Origin: Commensalibacter nepenthis
GTDB lineage: Bacteria; Pseudomonadota; Alphaproteobacteria; Acetobacterales; Acetobacteraceae
Direction of reading: 5' to 3'
DNA length: 64,000 nt
Assembly (NCBI RefSeq): GCF_029953305.1
Contig: NZ_JASBAN010000002.1
Location: forward strand, 1 to 64,000
The notes beneath the pieces were generated by a model. The model was not told the DNA's origin and did not search any database. It worked only from the letters and a program-made list of their open reading frames with translations. Shown piece after piece: positions 54,167 to 63,548 of the stretch. The translations under genes and the position numbers were made by a program. The stretch's first letter is position 1. The number at the start of each line of letters is the position of its first letter.

Positions 54167-55171
54167 TTAGATTTCATCTAAACGAACAACACGATTTTCA
54201 AGAATAGAACGACTTGCTGCTTCAGCCAATATCAAAGCTTGCTTGCCATCTTCAAACCCAACTTCGGGTTGTTTTCCTTGTTCAACAGCATCAACGAAAA
54301 TACTAATTTCGTTATTAAATGCTTCGCCATAACGATCAATAAAGAAATTCATCAAAGCAGGTTTTTGATCAGTAAAATTCTCACTATATAAACGCATATT
54401 ATTCATTGGATGGTTTTCTGAAATAGCCATTCCTTTTGATCCAAAAGCCTCCACACGTTGGTCATATCCATAGATTGCACGACGAGAATTATTGATAATA
54501 CATTGCTTGCCAGAGGCTGTTTTCATGACAATGGTGACTGTATCATAATCATTGCAGCGTTCCATCAAGGGGGTATTCACCAGACGAGAGCCTGTTGCTG
54601 AAACTTCTGTAATATTTTCCCCAAGGACAAAACGCGCCATATCAAAATCATGAATGGTCATATCGCGGAAAATACCGCCAGAAACTTCAATATATGCATC
54701 TGGTGCTATATCTGGATCGCGTGACGTGATAATCACTTGATGCACATCACCAATTGCACCGGCTTCAATGGATTTTCTGACGGCACGATGCCCTTTATCA
54801 AATCTTCTGACAAAACCAAGCATAATAGGGATATTTGTTCCTTTGATTTTTTGTTCACAAGATTTTACGCGATCTAGGGATAGATCGATAGGTTTTTCAC
54901 AAAAAATCGCTTTGTTAGCAGCGACAGCGTGTTCAATTAAATCGGCATGGGTGGCGGTTGAGGTCGCAATGAAAACAGCATCGACTTCAGAAGAAGCAAA
55001 AACATCATTTATAGATTGGAATTGTTTGACGTGATGTTTGCTAGCTACTTCTTGTGCAGCAGCGATATTGATATCAAATATACCCACCAGTTTTGCTTTG
55101 GGATGGGCAACAATATTATCAACATGCATACGACCGATACGACCTGTACCAAGGACAGCAATATTTAGCAT
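54167..55171 (-). CDS. inositol 2-dehydrogenase-like Gfo/Idh/MocA protein
   Basis: The 334-aa enzyme begins MLNIAVLGTGRIGRMHVDNI (Rossmann G-x-G-x-x-G) and has the AIFCEKPIDLSLDRVKSCEQ catalytic Lys block. The active-site DMTIHDFDMARFVLG (Asp/His) follows. It resembles the alphaproteobacterial inositol 2-dehydrogenases. It oxidises myo-inositol to scyllo-inosose, or acts on a related isomer, given a second IolG-type gene downstream. Candidate IolR sequence precedes it. Confidence 0.85.
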   Translation of the reverse strand: MLNIAVLGTGRIGRMHVDNIVAHPKAKLVGIFDINIAAAQEVASKHHVKQFQSINDVFASSEVDAVFIATSTATHADLIEHAVAANKAIFCEKPIDLSLDRVKSCEQKIKGTNIPIMLGFVRRFDKGHRAVRKSIEAGAIGDVHQVIITSRDPDIAPDAYIEVSGGIFRDMTIHDFDMARFVLGENITEVSATGSRLVNTPLMERCNDYDTVTIVMKTASGKQCIINNSRRAIYGYDQRVEAFGSKGMAISENHPMNNMRLYSENFTDQKPALMNFFIDRYGEAFNNEISIFVDAVEQGKQPEVGFEDGKQALILAEAASRSILENRVVRLDEI

Positions 55172-55220
55172 TTTTATTTCTTTCGTTGGTTAATTCAATA
55201 TGAATATTTTCCTGAAAATT

Positions 55221-55436
55221 AGAAAAATATTTTTAAATTTATGATTTATTATATGATTTAAATAATGAATATTTTGTGAATGATGATTTTGTCCGGGTCT
55301 ATTTTTTGCTTTTAATATCAATTTTTAGTATAAATATTTTATATTATTGATTAATTTTTGATAATTATGATTATTTAGATGGTATTGACAGAATTCTAGC
55401 ATCACAAATAATTTATTTAGAATGAAAAAATTTTTC
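55221..55436. promoter_or_regulatory. candidate IolR sites between the dehydrogenase and tautomerase genes
   Basis: AGAAAAATATTTTTAAATTT (55221-55240) repeats the sequence upstream of iolC. GAAAAAATTTTTC (55424-55436) is a perfect 13-base palindrome of the same type as those in front of iolT, about 70 bases before the tautomerase start. The remainder of this 335-base divergent region is AT-rich without ORFs. Confidence 0.5.
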
Positions 55437-55506
55437 TATTTTGAGTCAAGAATATATTTTATATTTACTATTTGTTATATTTCACTAAACTCAAAAGGGT
55501 TAAAAA

Positions 55507-55896
55507 ATGCCTCTTATTCGTATTGATGTTGTCGAAGGTAGGAACCAGCAAGAATTGAATATGTTAAAAGAAACAATTCATCGTGCAATGGTCATTGCTT
55601 TTGAAGTTCCTGAGCGAGATAGATACCAGATTTTAACACAGCATAAGCCTGGATTTCTAGTTGCTGAAGATACAGGATTGGATATTCCAAGGACTGACAA
55701 ATTTGTTTTAATTCAAATGGTTTCCAGACCAAGAACCGTTGAGCAAAAGAAGAAATTCTATAGTCTTGTTTGTCAATTGTTAAAAGAAAATTGTGGAATT
55801 GAATCCTCTGATGTGATGACGAGTATTGTCGTAAACAGTGATGAAGATTGGTCTTTTGGATTAGGAAGAGCCCAGTTTTTAGAAGGTGATTTATAA
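55507..55896 (+). CDS. tautomerase-superfamily protein
   Basis: The 129-aa protein starts MPLIRIDVVEGRNQQELNML, exposing the catalytic Pro after Met removal. The EVPERDRYQILTQHKPGF block is typical of the 125-130-aa Tautomerase_2 group. Strands in KFVLIQMVSRPRTVEQKKKF follow. It may tautomerise a keto-intermediate of inositol breakdown. It is 55 bases ahead of iolG on the same strand and probably co-transcribed. Confidence 0.8.
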   Translation: MPLIRIDVVEGRNQQELNMLKETIHRAMVIAFEVPERDRYQILTQHKPGFLVAEDTGLDIPRTDKFVLIQMVSRPRTVEQKKKFYSLVCQLLKENCGIESSDVMTSIVVNSDEDWSFGLGRAQFLEGDL

Positions 55897-55951
55897 TCTA
55901 TCTTCTAAAAAACAGATTAACCGTAATTTACGCGTGACTTGAATAGGGAGA

Positions 55952-56992
55952 TTGATAATGAATACTGCAAATCAACAAGATAAAAAGTTAAGAATTGGTG
56001 TGATTGGGACGGGTGCTATTGGTGTCGATCATATTCGTCGATGTACGCATACATTATCCGGTGCAGAAATTGTTGCCGTGAGTGATGTGACTATTGACAA
56101 TGCGAAAAAAGCTGTTGCTCCACACAATCCTAATGCCAAAGCTTATGAATCGGGTCATGATGTGATTAATGCAGAGGATGTTGATGCAGTGATGGTTACT
56201 TCTTGGGGACCAACACATGCCGAATATGTGTTATCTGCGATTAAAGTGGGTAAATACGTGTTTTGTGAAAAACCATTGGCAACAACAATCGAAGATTGTG
56301 AAAAGATTATGAAAGCTGAGCAAGCACATGGTCATCGCTTGGTTCAAGTTGGTTTTATGCGTCCTTATGACAAAGATTATCGTGAGTTGCGGAAAAAGAT
56401 TGCGGATGGTGTGATTGGTGCGCCTTTGATAGTTCATGCAGCACATCGTAATCAAAAAGTTGGTGAAAATTATGTAACCAGTATGGCGATTTTCGATACA
56501 TTAATTCATGAGCTTGATGTGTTGAGATGGCTATTAGATGATGATTATGTTTCTGCACAAGTTATTTTCCCTCGTCAAACAAGCCATACACATGCAAAAT
56601 TACGCGATCCTCAAATTGTTTTACTAGAAACAAAGTCTGGTATTCGTATTGATGTTGAAATATTTGTGAATTGTCAATATGGGTATGATATCCAATGTTC
56701 TGTTGTGGGTGAAAAAGGTATTGTGAGTTTACCAGATCCTGCTGCGGTTTTGTTGCGTTCTGAAGCAAAATTATCCACTCCAATTTTTACAGATTGGAAA
56801 GAGCGTTTTATTGATGCATATGATGTAGAAGTCCAAGAATTTATTGATGGTTGTAAATCTGGAAAAATTAAAGGCCCAAGCTCTTGGAATGGATATGTTG
56901 CTGCGGTTGCAGCTGAAGCTTGTGTTAAAGCACAGGAAACGCAAGCGATCGAACCAATTTCCATTCCAGAATGCCCTGTAATGTATAAGTAA
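55952..56992 (+). CDS. iolG: inositol 2-dehydrogenase (B. subtilis IolG type)
   Basis: The 346-aa enzyme follows B. subtilis IolG closely: [58 protein letters not shown] with the catalytic Lys, [20 protein letters not shown], the [18 protein letters not shown] site with Asp and His, and [20 protein letters not shown]. It oxidises myo-inositol (and probably D-chiro-inositol) with NAD+. RBS AGGGAG is eight bases before ATG. Confidence 0.93.
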   Translation: MIMNTANQQDKKLRIGVIGTGAIGVDHIRRCTHTLSGAEIVAVSDVTIDNAKKAVAPHNPNAKAYESGHDVINAEDVDAVMVTSWGPTHAEYVLSAIKVGKYVFCEKPLATTIEDCEKIMKAEQAHGHRLVQVGFMRPYDKDYRELRKKIADGVIGAPLIVHAAHRNQKVGENYVTSMAIFDTLIHELDVLRWLLDDDYVSAQVIFPRQTSHTHAKLRDPQIVLLETKSGIRIDVEIFVNCQYGYDIQCSVVGEKGIVSLPDPAAVLLRSEAKLSTPIFTDWKERFIDAYDVEVQEFIDGCKSGKIKGPSSWNGYVAAVAAEACVKAQETQAIEPISIPECPVMYK

Positions 56993-57002
56993 TCTTGTTA
57001 AA

Positions 57003-57031
57003 CATAGTTGCTTTACAAAAAAGCAACTATG
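57003..57031 (+). terminator. hairpin after iolG
   Basis: CATAGTTGCTTT and AAAGCAACTATG form a perfect 12-bp stem around ACAAA, ten bases past the iolG stop and three before the MITE. Confidence 0.65.
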
Positions 57032-57033
57032 TT

Positions 57034-57183
57034 GGTTTTGTCGCAAAGTTTAAATTTTATAAAATTTTAAGTTTTTACTAGCGTTAGTTATTATAAAATA
57101 TTTATATAATTCAATGAATTAAAAAATCCTATTTTGAAGAAAAATATTAAAAACCACTAAACTTAAAACTTTGTGACAAGACC
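57034..57183. mobile_element. MITE-like element, copy 2 (150 bp)
   Basis: The ends are GGTTTTGTCGCAAAGTTTAA and the complement of GGTCTTGTCACAAAGTTTTA. The whole element is the reverse complement of copy 1 at 20094 with about ten differences, one of them a single-base indel. It has no ORF. It separates the iol and glg regions. From 57184 to 57287 only an AT-rich promoter-like stretch is seen. Confidence 0.75.
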
Positions 57184-57287
57184 AGATTTATATATCTTTA
57201 CAGTTTACAATGTTATTTGCAATAATATCTCGTTTCGATTAATAATTTAAATAATAATGATAAATTCATATTTGTTGAATATTAAAA

Positions 57288-59489
57288 ATGCATAATAAGA
57301 TAAATGATAACTTTAATGAAATAATAGAAAAAGTAACAAAAGGTGAGTATAACGATCCTTTTTCAATTTTAGGGCCTCATTTAATTAACGGTTATTTAGA
57401 ATTTAGATTTTTTTTTCCTCATGCAAAACAAGTTATTATTCTTGATAAGACAACGAAGAAAGAGTTAATTATTTTAGACAGGATTCATTTGGATGGATTT
57501 TTTCAAGGAAAACTTAAAAGAAACTCTTACTTTTCTTATTTAATAAAAATTATATGGAATGACAGTGAACAAGTCATTGAAGACCCATATCGTTTTGGTA
57601 AGTTACTAACAGATTACGATACTTGGTTATTAAATAATGGGAAAGATAATTATTCTTATGAAAAATTAGGGGCACATTTAATTACTTTAGATGGTATTTC
57701 TGGAGTTCGTTTTATTGTATGGGCTCCTAATGCTAAACGTGTTTCAGTGATAGGTGATTTTAATTGCTGGGATGGGCGTAGACACCCTATGAGATTACGT
57801 CCTGAGAGTGGTTTTTGGGAAATTTTTATACCTGACTTATTTAAAGGTCAATTATATAAATATGAAATTTTAACTCCCAAAAACGAAATTCTTTTTAAAT
57901 CTGATCCTTATTCTTTTTTAAACCAACTTCGACCAGAAACAGCGTCTATTATTTACCCTCTTCCTTCTATACAGATTCATACAGAAAGGCAAAGAAAAGC
58001 CAATCAACTTAACCAGCCCATTTCGATTTATGAGGTTCATTTAGGGTCTTGGATGCGACACTCTGATACCAATGATTGGCTAAGTTATAAAGAGCTTGCT
58101 GATAAACTTATTCCATATGTAAAAAAAATGGGGTTTACCCACATTGAAATATTACCTATCCAAGAACATCCTTTTGATGGTTCTTGGGGGTATCAACCTA
58201 CAAATCTTTATGCCCCAACTTGCCGTTTTGGTAATCCAGAGGATCTTATTTATTTTATTGATATTGCTCATCAAAATCAGATTAACATTATATTAGACTG
58301 GGTTTCTGGACATTTTCCAAAAGATCCGTTTGGCTTAGAATTTTTTGATGGAACAAGTTTATATGAGTATCAAGATCCAAAGGAAGGATATCACCCTGAT
58401 TGGAATACATTAATCTATAATTATAATAGTCCGACTATTTGCAACTTTTTATCTAGCAACGCTTTATATTGGTTAGAACGCTTTGGGTTTGATGGTTTGC
58501 GTGTTGATGCTGTTGCTTCAATGATTTATCGAGATTACAGCCGTAAGCATGGCGAGTGGGTTCCAAATATATATGGTGGAAATATTAATTTAGAAGCTGT
58601 AGATTTTTTACGTCATACAAACGATTTACTTCATCACAAATATCCAGAATCTGCGTTAATTGCTGAAGAATCTACAAGTTTTTATGGTGTAACTTTGCCT
58701 CCTAAAAATCATGGATTAGGGTTTAACTATAAATGGAATATGGGATGGATGAATGATACATTAAGCTATATGCAACTTGATCCTATTTATCGAAAATACC
58801 ATCATAATCAAATGACTTTTGGTATTTTATATGCTTGGAGTGAAAATTTTATTTTACCTATATCTCATGACGAAGTTGTTCATGGTAAAAAATCTTTATT
58901 AGAAAAAATGTCAGGGATAGGAGATGATAAATTTGCAAATCTACGTGCTTATTATGGGTTTATGTGGGCTTATCCTGGTAAAAAATTAATTTTTATGGGG
59001 TGTGAATTTGCTCAATATAATGAGTGGAATCATAATACACAACTAGATTGGTATTTATTAGAGCATACGGACAATAACTTGCATCTTGGTACTCAAATAC
59101 TGGTCAAAGATTTAAATTTTCTCTATAGGGATACGCCTGCGCTTTATGCTGATCATAGACGTTCAGAAGGGTTTAGATGGGTCATTACAGATGACGAGAA
59201 TAACTCTGTTTATGCATTTATAAGGGAAGATCAATATGAAAATTTTATTTTAATTATTAGTCACTTTAGCCCTATATTTTGTGAGAATTATCGTATAGGT
59301 GTGCCACAAAATGGAGTTTATGACATCATTCTAAATACAGACGATTTTGTTTATGGTGGTAAAAATATACTTGATAACCATGAAATATTAAGCGAACCTA
59401 TAGAAAAACATAATTTTAAATGGTCTTTATCCTTATCACTGCCTCCATTTTCTACATTATATATTAAATTAAAAGTTATTTCGTGTTAA
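57288..59489 (+). CDS. glgB: 1,4-alpha-glucan branching enzyme
   Basis: The 733-aa GH13 enzyme adds alpha-1,6 branches to glycogen. The N-terminal domains (DPFSILGPHL; CBM48 with GVRFIVWAPNAKRVSVIGDF) precede the barrel. Catalytic motifs are GFDGLRVDAVASMIYRDY (nucleophile Asp), LIAEESTSFYGV (Glu) and PISHDEVVHGKKSLLEKM (stabilising Asp). It also has FMGCEFAQYNEWNHNTQLDW. The length is typical. It lies 90 bases upstream of glgA. Confidence 0.96.
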   Translation: MHNKINDNFNEIIEKVTKGEYNDPFSILGPHLINGYLEFRFFFPHAKQVIILDKTTKKELIILDRIHLDGFFQGKLKRNSYFSYLIKIIWNDSEQVIEDPYRFGKLLTDYDTWLLNNGKDNYSYEKLGAHLITLDGISGVRFIVWAPNAKRVSVIGDFNCWDGRRHPMRLRPESGFWEIFIPDLFKGQLYKYEILTPKNEILFKSDPYSFLNQLRPETASIIYPLPSIQIHTERQRKANQLNQPISIYEVHLGSWMRHSDTNDWLSYKELADKLIPYVKKMGFTHIEILPIQEHPFDGSWGYQPTNLYAPTCRFGNPEDLIYFIDIAHQNQINIILDWVSGHFPKDPFGLEFFDGTSLYEYQDPKEGYHPDWNTLIYNYNSPTICNFLSSNALYWLERFGFDGLRVDAVASMIYRDYSRKHGEWVPNIYGGNINLEAVDFLRHTNDLLHHKYPESALIAEESTSFYGVTLPPKNHGLGFNYKWNMGWMNDTLSYMQLDPIYRKYHHNQMTFGILYAWSENFILPISHDEVVHGKKSLLEKMSGIGDDKFANLRAYYGFMWAYPGKKLIFMGCEFAQYNEWNHNTQLDWYLLEHTDNNLHLGTQILVKDLNFLYRDTPALYADHRRSEGFRWVITDDENNSVYAFIREDQYENFILIISHFSPIFCENYRIGVPQNGVYDIILNTDDFVYGGKNILDNHEILSEPIEKHNFKWSLSLSLPPFSTLYIKLKVISC

Positions 59490-59579
59490 TTATATTATAA
59501 TTTCTATTTTGTAATTATTAACTATTCTATAATAGAAGGGTCATATCAGATTTATTTTTTTTAAAAAGAGGTTTTACGG

Positions 59580-61019
59580 ATGAATATATTACATGTTTGT
59601 TCTGAATTTTTTCCGTTACTAAAAACTGGTGGGTTAGCTGATGTGATGGCCTCACTACCAGCGGCTCAACGTAATTTAGGTGTAAATGCTCGTATTTTAT
59701 TACCAGGCTTTCCTGAAATTATAAAACAGTTACCAAACAAAAAAAAAGTTACTGATTTGAATACATTCTCAGGAAATGTAACTCTTTATTATGATACATA
59801 CGGAACGATTCCATTATATATTATTGATGTTCCTTATTTATATGATCGTCCTGGTAATCCTTATCATGATATAAATAATAATGATTATCATGATAATTAT
59901 ATTCGTTTTGCTTTATTAGGATATGTTGCGTGTGAGCTTGCAAAGGGATGTGATGGTTTTTGGAAACCAGATGTTGTTCATGCGCATGATTGGCATGCAG
60001 GTTTAACTTGCGCTTATTTAGCTGCTAATAATTATCCTGCAAAATGTATTTTTACTATTCATAATATTGCTTTTTCAGGAAACTTTTCTTCTTTTCATAT
60101 GCCTGAATTATGGCTTCCAAATCATTTTTATAACACAGAGGGATTGGAATTTTATGGGCAAATATCATTTTTAAAAGCAGCTATATTCTATGCCAATTAC
60201 TCTACTACAGTAAGTCCAACATACGCCCAAGAAGTGTTAAATCCTAAATATTCCCATGGTTTTGATGGGTTATTAAGAAAAAGATATAATGAAGGTCGTT
60301 TCTGTGGAATTTTAAACAAAGTTGATGAAAATATATGGGCACCAGATAAGGATTTTTTAATTACCCAACCTTACTCGGTTAGGAATTTAAGAAATAAAAT
60401 AAAAAATAAGCAATCTCTTCAACAAGAGTTGGGTCTACCTTTATTAGAACATTTGCCATTATTTACCATAGTTAGCAGAATGACCTATCAAAAAGGTCTG
60501 GATATGGTATTAGAAATTTTACCTAAAATGATGGAAAGCGGTTTACAATTTATTATTTTAGGACAAGGGGAGCATCATTTAGAAAGCGCTTTCACTCAAT
60601 TAGCATATCAATATCCAAACAATATGAGAGCAATTATAGGATATACAGAACAAAAATCACATCAATTAATTGCTAGTGCAGATATTTTAATGGTTCCCAG
60701 TAGATTTGAACCGTGTGGGTTAACACAATTATATGCTTTAAAATATGGCACATTACCTTTAGTTAGGCGCACAGGGGGGCTAGCCGATACTGTTACAGAT
60801 TGTTCTCTAGAAGCTTTAGAAGCTAAAGAAGCCACTGGATTTGTATTTAATGATAGTAATACTAAAGATCTAAATAATGCTATTCAGAGATCTTTACTTT
60901 TATGGAAAACACAAAAAAAATGGCGCCAATTACAAAAAAGCGCCATGTGTCAAGATTTCAGTTGGAATACAACGGCTCAAAGCTATATTAGCTTATATAA
61001 TGAGATTTTAAATAAATAA
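59580..61019 (+). CDS. glgA: glycogen synthase
   Basis: The 479-aa GT5 enzyme extends alpha-1,4-glucan from ADP-glucose. It starts MNILHVCSEFFPLLKTGGLA with the K-x-G-G-L ADP-glucose site. HAHDWHAGLTCAYLA and TIHNIAFSGNFSS follow. The GT-B C-domain shows VSRMTYQKGLDMVLEI and PSRFEPCGLTQLYALKYGTL with the catalytic Glu. It is paired with glgB; no glgC is in the window, so ADP-glucose must come from elsewhere. Confidence 0.95.
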   Translation: MNILHVCSEFFPLLKTGGLADVMASLPAAQRNLGVNARILLPGFPEIIKQLPNKKKVTDLNTFSGNVTLYYDTYGTIPLYIIDVPYLYDRPGNPYHDINNNDYHDNYIRFALLGYVACELAKGCDGFWKPDVVHAHDWHAGLTCAYLAANNYPAKCIFTIHNIAFSGNFSSFHMPELWLPNHFYNTEGLEFYGQISFLKAAIFYANYSTTVSPTYAQEVLNPKYSHGFDGLLRKRYNEGRFCGILNKVDENIWAPDKDFLITQPYSVRNLRNKIKNKQSLQQELGLPLLEHLPLFTIVSRMTYQKGLDMVLEILPKMMESGLQFIILGQGEHHLESAFTQLAYQYPNNMRAIIGYTEQKSHQLIASADILMVPSRFEPCGLTQLYALKYGTLPLVRRTGGLADTVTDCSLEALEAKEATGFVFNDSNTKDLNNAIQRSLLLWKTQKKWRQLQKSAMCQDFSWNTTAQSYISLYNEILNK

Positions 61020-61026
61020 TAATGGT

Positions 61027-63330
61027 TTAATTTACTAAAATATCCCAATTCTTATTTTCCCAATCGTTTTGATTAAAGCGACGAGTAAAGTTAATTGTTT
61101 GCCCAGAAAGATTTTCTAAATTTAAAGGAACTCCATACATGCCTAGACCTATAAGATGACTAGGTTGGTCTTGAACTTGTTGCCAACCATTTAAACCATA
61201 GTGTAGTGTAAATGGTTTGTTAGCCTGTATCCATAATGTATAATTTGAAGATACAGAAGAACACTCAATATCATCATACCAATATATTTCGTTGATTTTT
61301 CGTTTTGTATTTAAATAACGATCTACAACACAATCAAGCTGTTCTATAGTTTTTTTTGTAGTATAAGTATAAATCAGTTTAATTAACTCTGCATGGGCCC
61401 AGATTAATGGCATAGCACTTCCCGAAGGGCGTCCTTTATATAAACCATATTGAGGAATATCCTCTTGATCCCATATCTGTTCGGGTAACATTCCCCCTAT
61501 ACTGGCAGAAGCAAGCAGTGCTTTTAAATAAGGTTCTGCATTTTCTTTACAAAGAATGGCTTGATGACCTCTCTCGCCACTAAGGAAAGGCCATAAACGT
61601 CCAATACCATTTCCATCAAAAGCACTGCCATCTTCATGTTCACCATATCCGTCTTCATTGTAACGATAATAATAAGGACCATTTGGTAATGTAACGCATA
61701 AAACTTTATCAATCAGTTTTGTTGTTTCTATAATGCGTGGATCAGTTGGTTTTCTTAGTCCCAATCGTGTTAAATAAAGATAGTCTAGCCCTAACAAATC
61801 AGATGTTTTAATCTGTTTTCCATTACGATTTCGAAGCTCTACATAACCTTCTTGAGGCGAAGAGCTACTAGGATTAATACGGATATAATGACCTGAAATT
61901 TGATATTCTTTATCTAGATCCGTATTTTGAACGTAAACCCAGCTTTCTAACCGATTATTCCAATCATCTGCAATTTTTAATGCATATTCTGCATCTTTTT
62001 TATCAAGAAAACCCGAACTTGCTCCGGCAACCAAAGCGGAAATAGTTAATGATAATGTAAAAGGACTAATTCCTGAATTTTCCTCCCAACGATCTTGAGG
62101 ACTTATAGGACCATTTTGAACAATAAATGTGATAGCTTTTTTAATCATTTGTGCAACAACATCTTGCATATCATGAATTAAATTTTGTTCTTGTAATTTA
62201 ACAGCAAATAATACTGGAAATGCGACTTCATCTAATTGTAGTCCTTGCCAATATGGCCGACCATCCGCAAAGTTATTTTGTATCCAATGGCCATCTGGTT
62301 GTTGAATAGAAATTAAATAAGATAAAATTTGTTGCGCTTCCAACAACATTCCACAAATCAACATTGAAAACCCAACCTCGACTAAATCTCGAGGCCAAAC
62401 TAAATGATATCCACCGATATCTTGACGTGTATATCCCCATGGAATACTTAAACTTGCTACTAAAGCACCTGGAAATGTTCCACCAGCATGACTTTTTATA
62501 ACAGCCATTGAAGTTTTTATTGCATTGGAAAAGGCAGGAGGTAAAGTATCATTCTTGGAGAAAGTAAAATATTTAAACCACTCTTGCCAACACGTGATAT
62601 ATTGATTGCGAATACTAGAGTAACCCGTTGCCATAGAGCTATAAGCAAGGGTCTGTGTGCCTTCAATAGTATTTGCAAAAGAAAGAGAAATTACGCCTTT
62701 ATTCTCATTTAACTCTCCCATCATTGCAATATTTCCAGGTCCTGCCTTAGAATATTCCCATGTCATTTGACCATTTTGATTAAAATCTTGCCAACCATCA
62801 GAAATACCGACATATCCAACACTAGTTTTACTAAACCCTTTATCAGCAGCCAACATTACAACAACATCTTTTTTTTGTGCTATGAGCCCTTTGGAATTAA
62901 TAAAACCAATATTATCTTTTCCATGCCCTCCAAGGTGAGGAGCAAGTATGGAATAAAGTTTTGCACCTTTTCCTTTTAATTCATAATGGATTAATAAAAC
63001 ATCTCTTAATGGATCCACAATAATTTCTAGTTCTAGAGTAAATAATTTATGTTTATGTAAGATTTTAGGAAGAAGTAGCTCTGGGGATGGTGTACTCACT
63101 GTATAATTATGAAGACGTTTAACTTCAAACCACTCACCATTTACAACAACAATGAAACCTAAATCTCGAATTTGAGGCATACTACAAGAAGGCCAATAAA
63201 CTTCATTTAAAATACCATATCCAACAGTAAACCAAACTCTACTTTTTAATAAAGAAGTTCCAATAATATCTTTTGCACTGCTCGTCCATGTAGGTGATAT
63301 ACCAGGTTTCCCAGGGGCAATATTACTCAT
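61027..63330 (-). CDS. GH15 glucan 1,4-alpha-glucosidase (glucoamylase)
   Basis: The 767-aa enzyme releases glucose from alpha-glucan ends. The N-terminal beta domain (about 1-270) begins GISPTWTSSAKDIIGTSLLK. The (alpha/alpha)6 barrel has DIGGYHLVWPRDLVEVGFSM, PISPQDRWEENSGISPFTL (general acid Glu) and GSAFDGNGIGRLWPFLSGER (base Glu). There is no signal peptide, so it should act on stored glycogen in the cytosol. It converges on glgA with 7 bases between stops. Confidence 0.92.
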   Translation of the reverse strand: MSNIAPGKPGISPTWTSSAKDIIGTSLLKSRVWFTVGYGILNEVYWPSCSMPQIRDLGFIVVVNGEWFEVKRLHNYTVSTPSPELLLPKILHKHKLFTLELEIIVDPLRDVLLIHYELKGKGAKLYSILAPHLGGHGKDNIGFINSKGLIAQKKDVVVMLAADKGFSKTSVGYVGISDGWQDFNQNGQMTWEYSKAGPGNIAMMGELNENKGVISLSFANTIEGTQTLAYSSMATGYSSIRNQYITCWQEWFKYFTFSKNDTLPPAFSNAIKTSMAVIKSHAGGTFPGALVASLSIPWGYTRQDIGGYHLVWPRDLVEVGFSMLICGMLLEAQQILSYLISIQQPDGHWIQNNFADGRPYWQGLQLDEVAFPVLFAVKLQEQNLIHDMQDVVAQMIKKAITFIVQNGPISPQDRWEENSGISPFTLSLTISALVAGASSGFLDKKDAEYALKIADDWNNRLESWVYVQNTDLDKEYQISGHYIRINPSSSSPQEGYVELRNRNGKQIKTSDLLGLDYLYLTRLGLRKPTDPRIIETTKLIDKVLCVTLPNGPYYYRYNEDGYGEHEDGSAFDGNGIGRLWPFLSGERGHQAILCKENAEPYLKALLASASIGGMLPEQIWDQEDIPQYGLYKGRPSGSAMPLIWAHAELIKLIYTYTTKKTIEQLDCVVDRYLNTKRKINEIYWYDDIECSSVSSNYTLWIQANKPFTLHYGLNGWQQVQDQPSHLIGLGMYGVPLNLENLSGQTINFTRRFNQNDWENKNWDILVN

Positions 63331-63548
63331 TTCACTTCCTTTCTAAGGCATTATAAATTTATTATACCTTTGAAGATTTTATTGATTTTATAAACATCTC
63401 CAAAGATTATTTTATTTAAAATATTATCATGTTTTTTTATTACATAATATTAATTTTAACGTAATTGTTACAAACATTTTATGAGTATGTGGTTATTTGT
63501 AAAGATATTTGATTGAGACTGGAGCTATATTATTTACAAATCAAAATA

